A DNA stretch of 64,000 bases, taken from contig CAVTGV010000002.1 in assembly GCA_963734365.1 (NCBI GenBank), positions 310,001 through 374,000 of the forward strand, given 5' to 3'. Below, in pieces: positions 63,798-64,000 of this stretch. The position numbers and the translations under genes are program-made. The stretch's first letter is position 1; each line of letters begins with the position of its first letter. The notes below the pieces were generated by a model. That model was not told the origin of the DNA and did no database searches. It saw only the letters and a program-made list of their open reading frames with translations. This DNA is from JACVRW01 sp963734365. GTDB lineage: Bacteria; Actinomycetota; Thermoleophilia; Solirubrobacterales; Thermoleophilaceae.

Positions 63798-64000
63798 GCT
63801 GGACCGGGCAGGCGATCCTGTTCGACCTGGACGGCGTGCTGGTCGACTCGATCGCCGCCGTGGAGAAAACGTGGTTGCGCTGGGCAGAGCGGCACGGAGT
63901 GGATCCCGCGCTGGTGCTCGAAACGGTGCACGAGGGACCGGCGCGCGACAACGTGGCCAAGCTGGCGCCCGGCCTCGACGCTCAGGCGGAAGCAGACGCC
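63794..64000 (+). CDS. HAD-family phosphatase, N-terminal part (runs off the window)
   Basis: The visible 69 codons from TTG 63794 encode LSWTGQAILFDLDGVLVDSIAAVEKTWLRWAERHG. FDLDGVLVDS is HAD motif I with the nucleophile Asp and acid Asp, and the cap-domain start follows, as in phosphoglycolate-phosphatase-like enzymes. The frame is open to the end of the window. The substrate cannot be told. The TTG overlaps the smpB stop, consistent with coupled translation. No ATG occurs before motif I. Confidence 0.8.
   Translation, partial: MSWTGQAILFDLDGVLVDSIAAVEKTWLRWAERHGVDPALVLETVHEGPARDNVAKLAPGLDAQAEADA

Overview
The window is about 71% GC and almost completely coding on both strands, with genes often overlapping by 4 bases (ATGA/GTGA/TTGA). 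Many start codons lack a Shine-Dalgarno sequence but carry a TAnnnT -10 element 6-10 bases upstream, which points to leaderless transcripts. This layout and the gene families (three-domain SAM cycle genes, NrtR, eukaryote-type UDP-glucose pyrophosphorylase, AbiEi/DUF559 protein) suggest an actinomycete, most likely of the Thermoleophilia/Solirubrobacterales type. That placement is inference; no marker phylogeny could be run.

Region 1 (1 to about 31 kb) is a surface-glycan locus. It holds family-2 and GT39-like glycosyltransferases, an acyltransferase-3 protein, a hexapeptide acetyltransferase, a PhyH-type dioxygenase, seven SAM methyltransferases, an RfbF-like nucleotidyltransferase, a Wzx-type flippase and three large paralogous membrane-anchored sulfatase/phosphotransferase-like proteins. 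An LCP-family ligase, UDP-glucose dehydrogenase, a mannose-1-phosphate guanylyltransferase-like enzyme and a bifunctional PGI/PMI follow. Unrelated housekeeping genes (tag, an M20 peptidase) sit between. Together they would supply nucleotide sugars and assemble, decorate (methyl, acyl, possibly phospho groups), flip and attach a cell-wall polymer.

Region 2 (33-44 kb) is mixed. A MerR regulator with a 30-bp dyad precedes two tandem S-adenosylhomocysteine hydrolases of different subfamilies. Then come an ABC-ATPase remnant, a LysR regulator, a molybdenum oxidoreductase/flavin reductase pair, a DMT exporter, an ArsR-type regulator, a GNAT enzyme, a VOC protein, UDP-glucose pyrophosphorylase, CtaG and a frameshifted comF.

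Region 3 (44-64 kb) is core machinery: hpf, secA, prfB (with a CTT TGA C programmed frameshift site), a GroES-like protein, ftsH, a diguanylate cyclase, nadC-nrtR-nadA, a small XRE/membrane protein operon with twin operators, ftsE-ftsX-S41 peptidase-rnr-smpB and the start of a HAD phosphatase.

The most unusual structures are two intercistronic palindromic elements of about 163 nt (30789-30951 and 59325-59487). They share GTGGTCGC termini and sit exactly between a stop and a start codon. Other notable points are a second SAH hydrolase whose conserved N-terminus has no standard start codon, and a 24-nt perfect duplication of a promoter/start region flanking a VOC gene. Three genes carry single-base frameshifts (about 16905, 24225 and 44375), all of the insertion type. 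These may be sequencing errors or real decay. No tRNA, rRNA, CRISPR array or complete insertion sequence was seen, and no gene-free stretch exceeds 300 bases.
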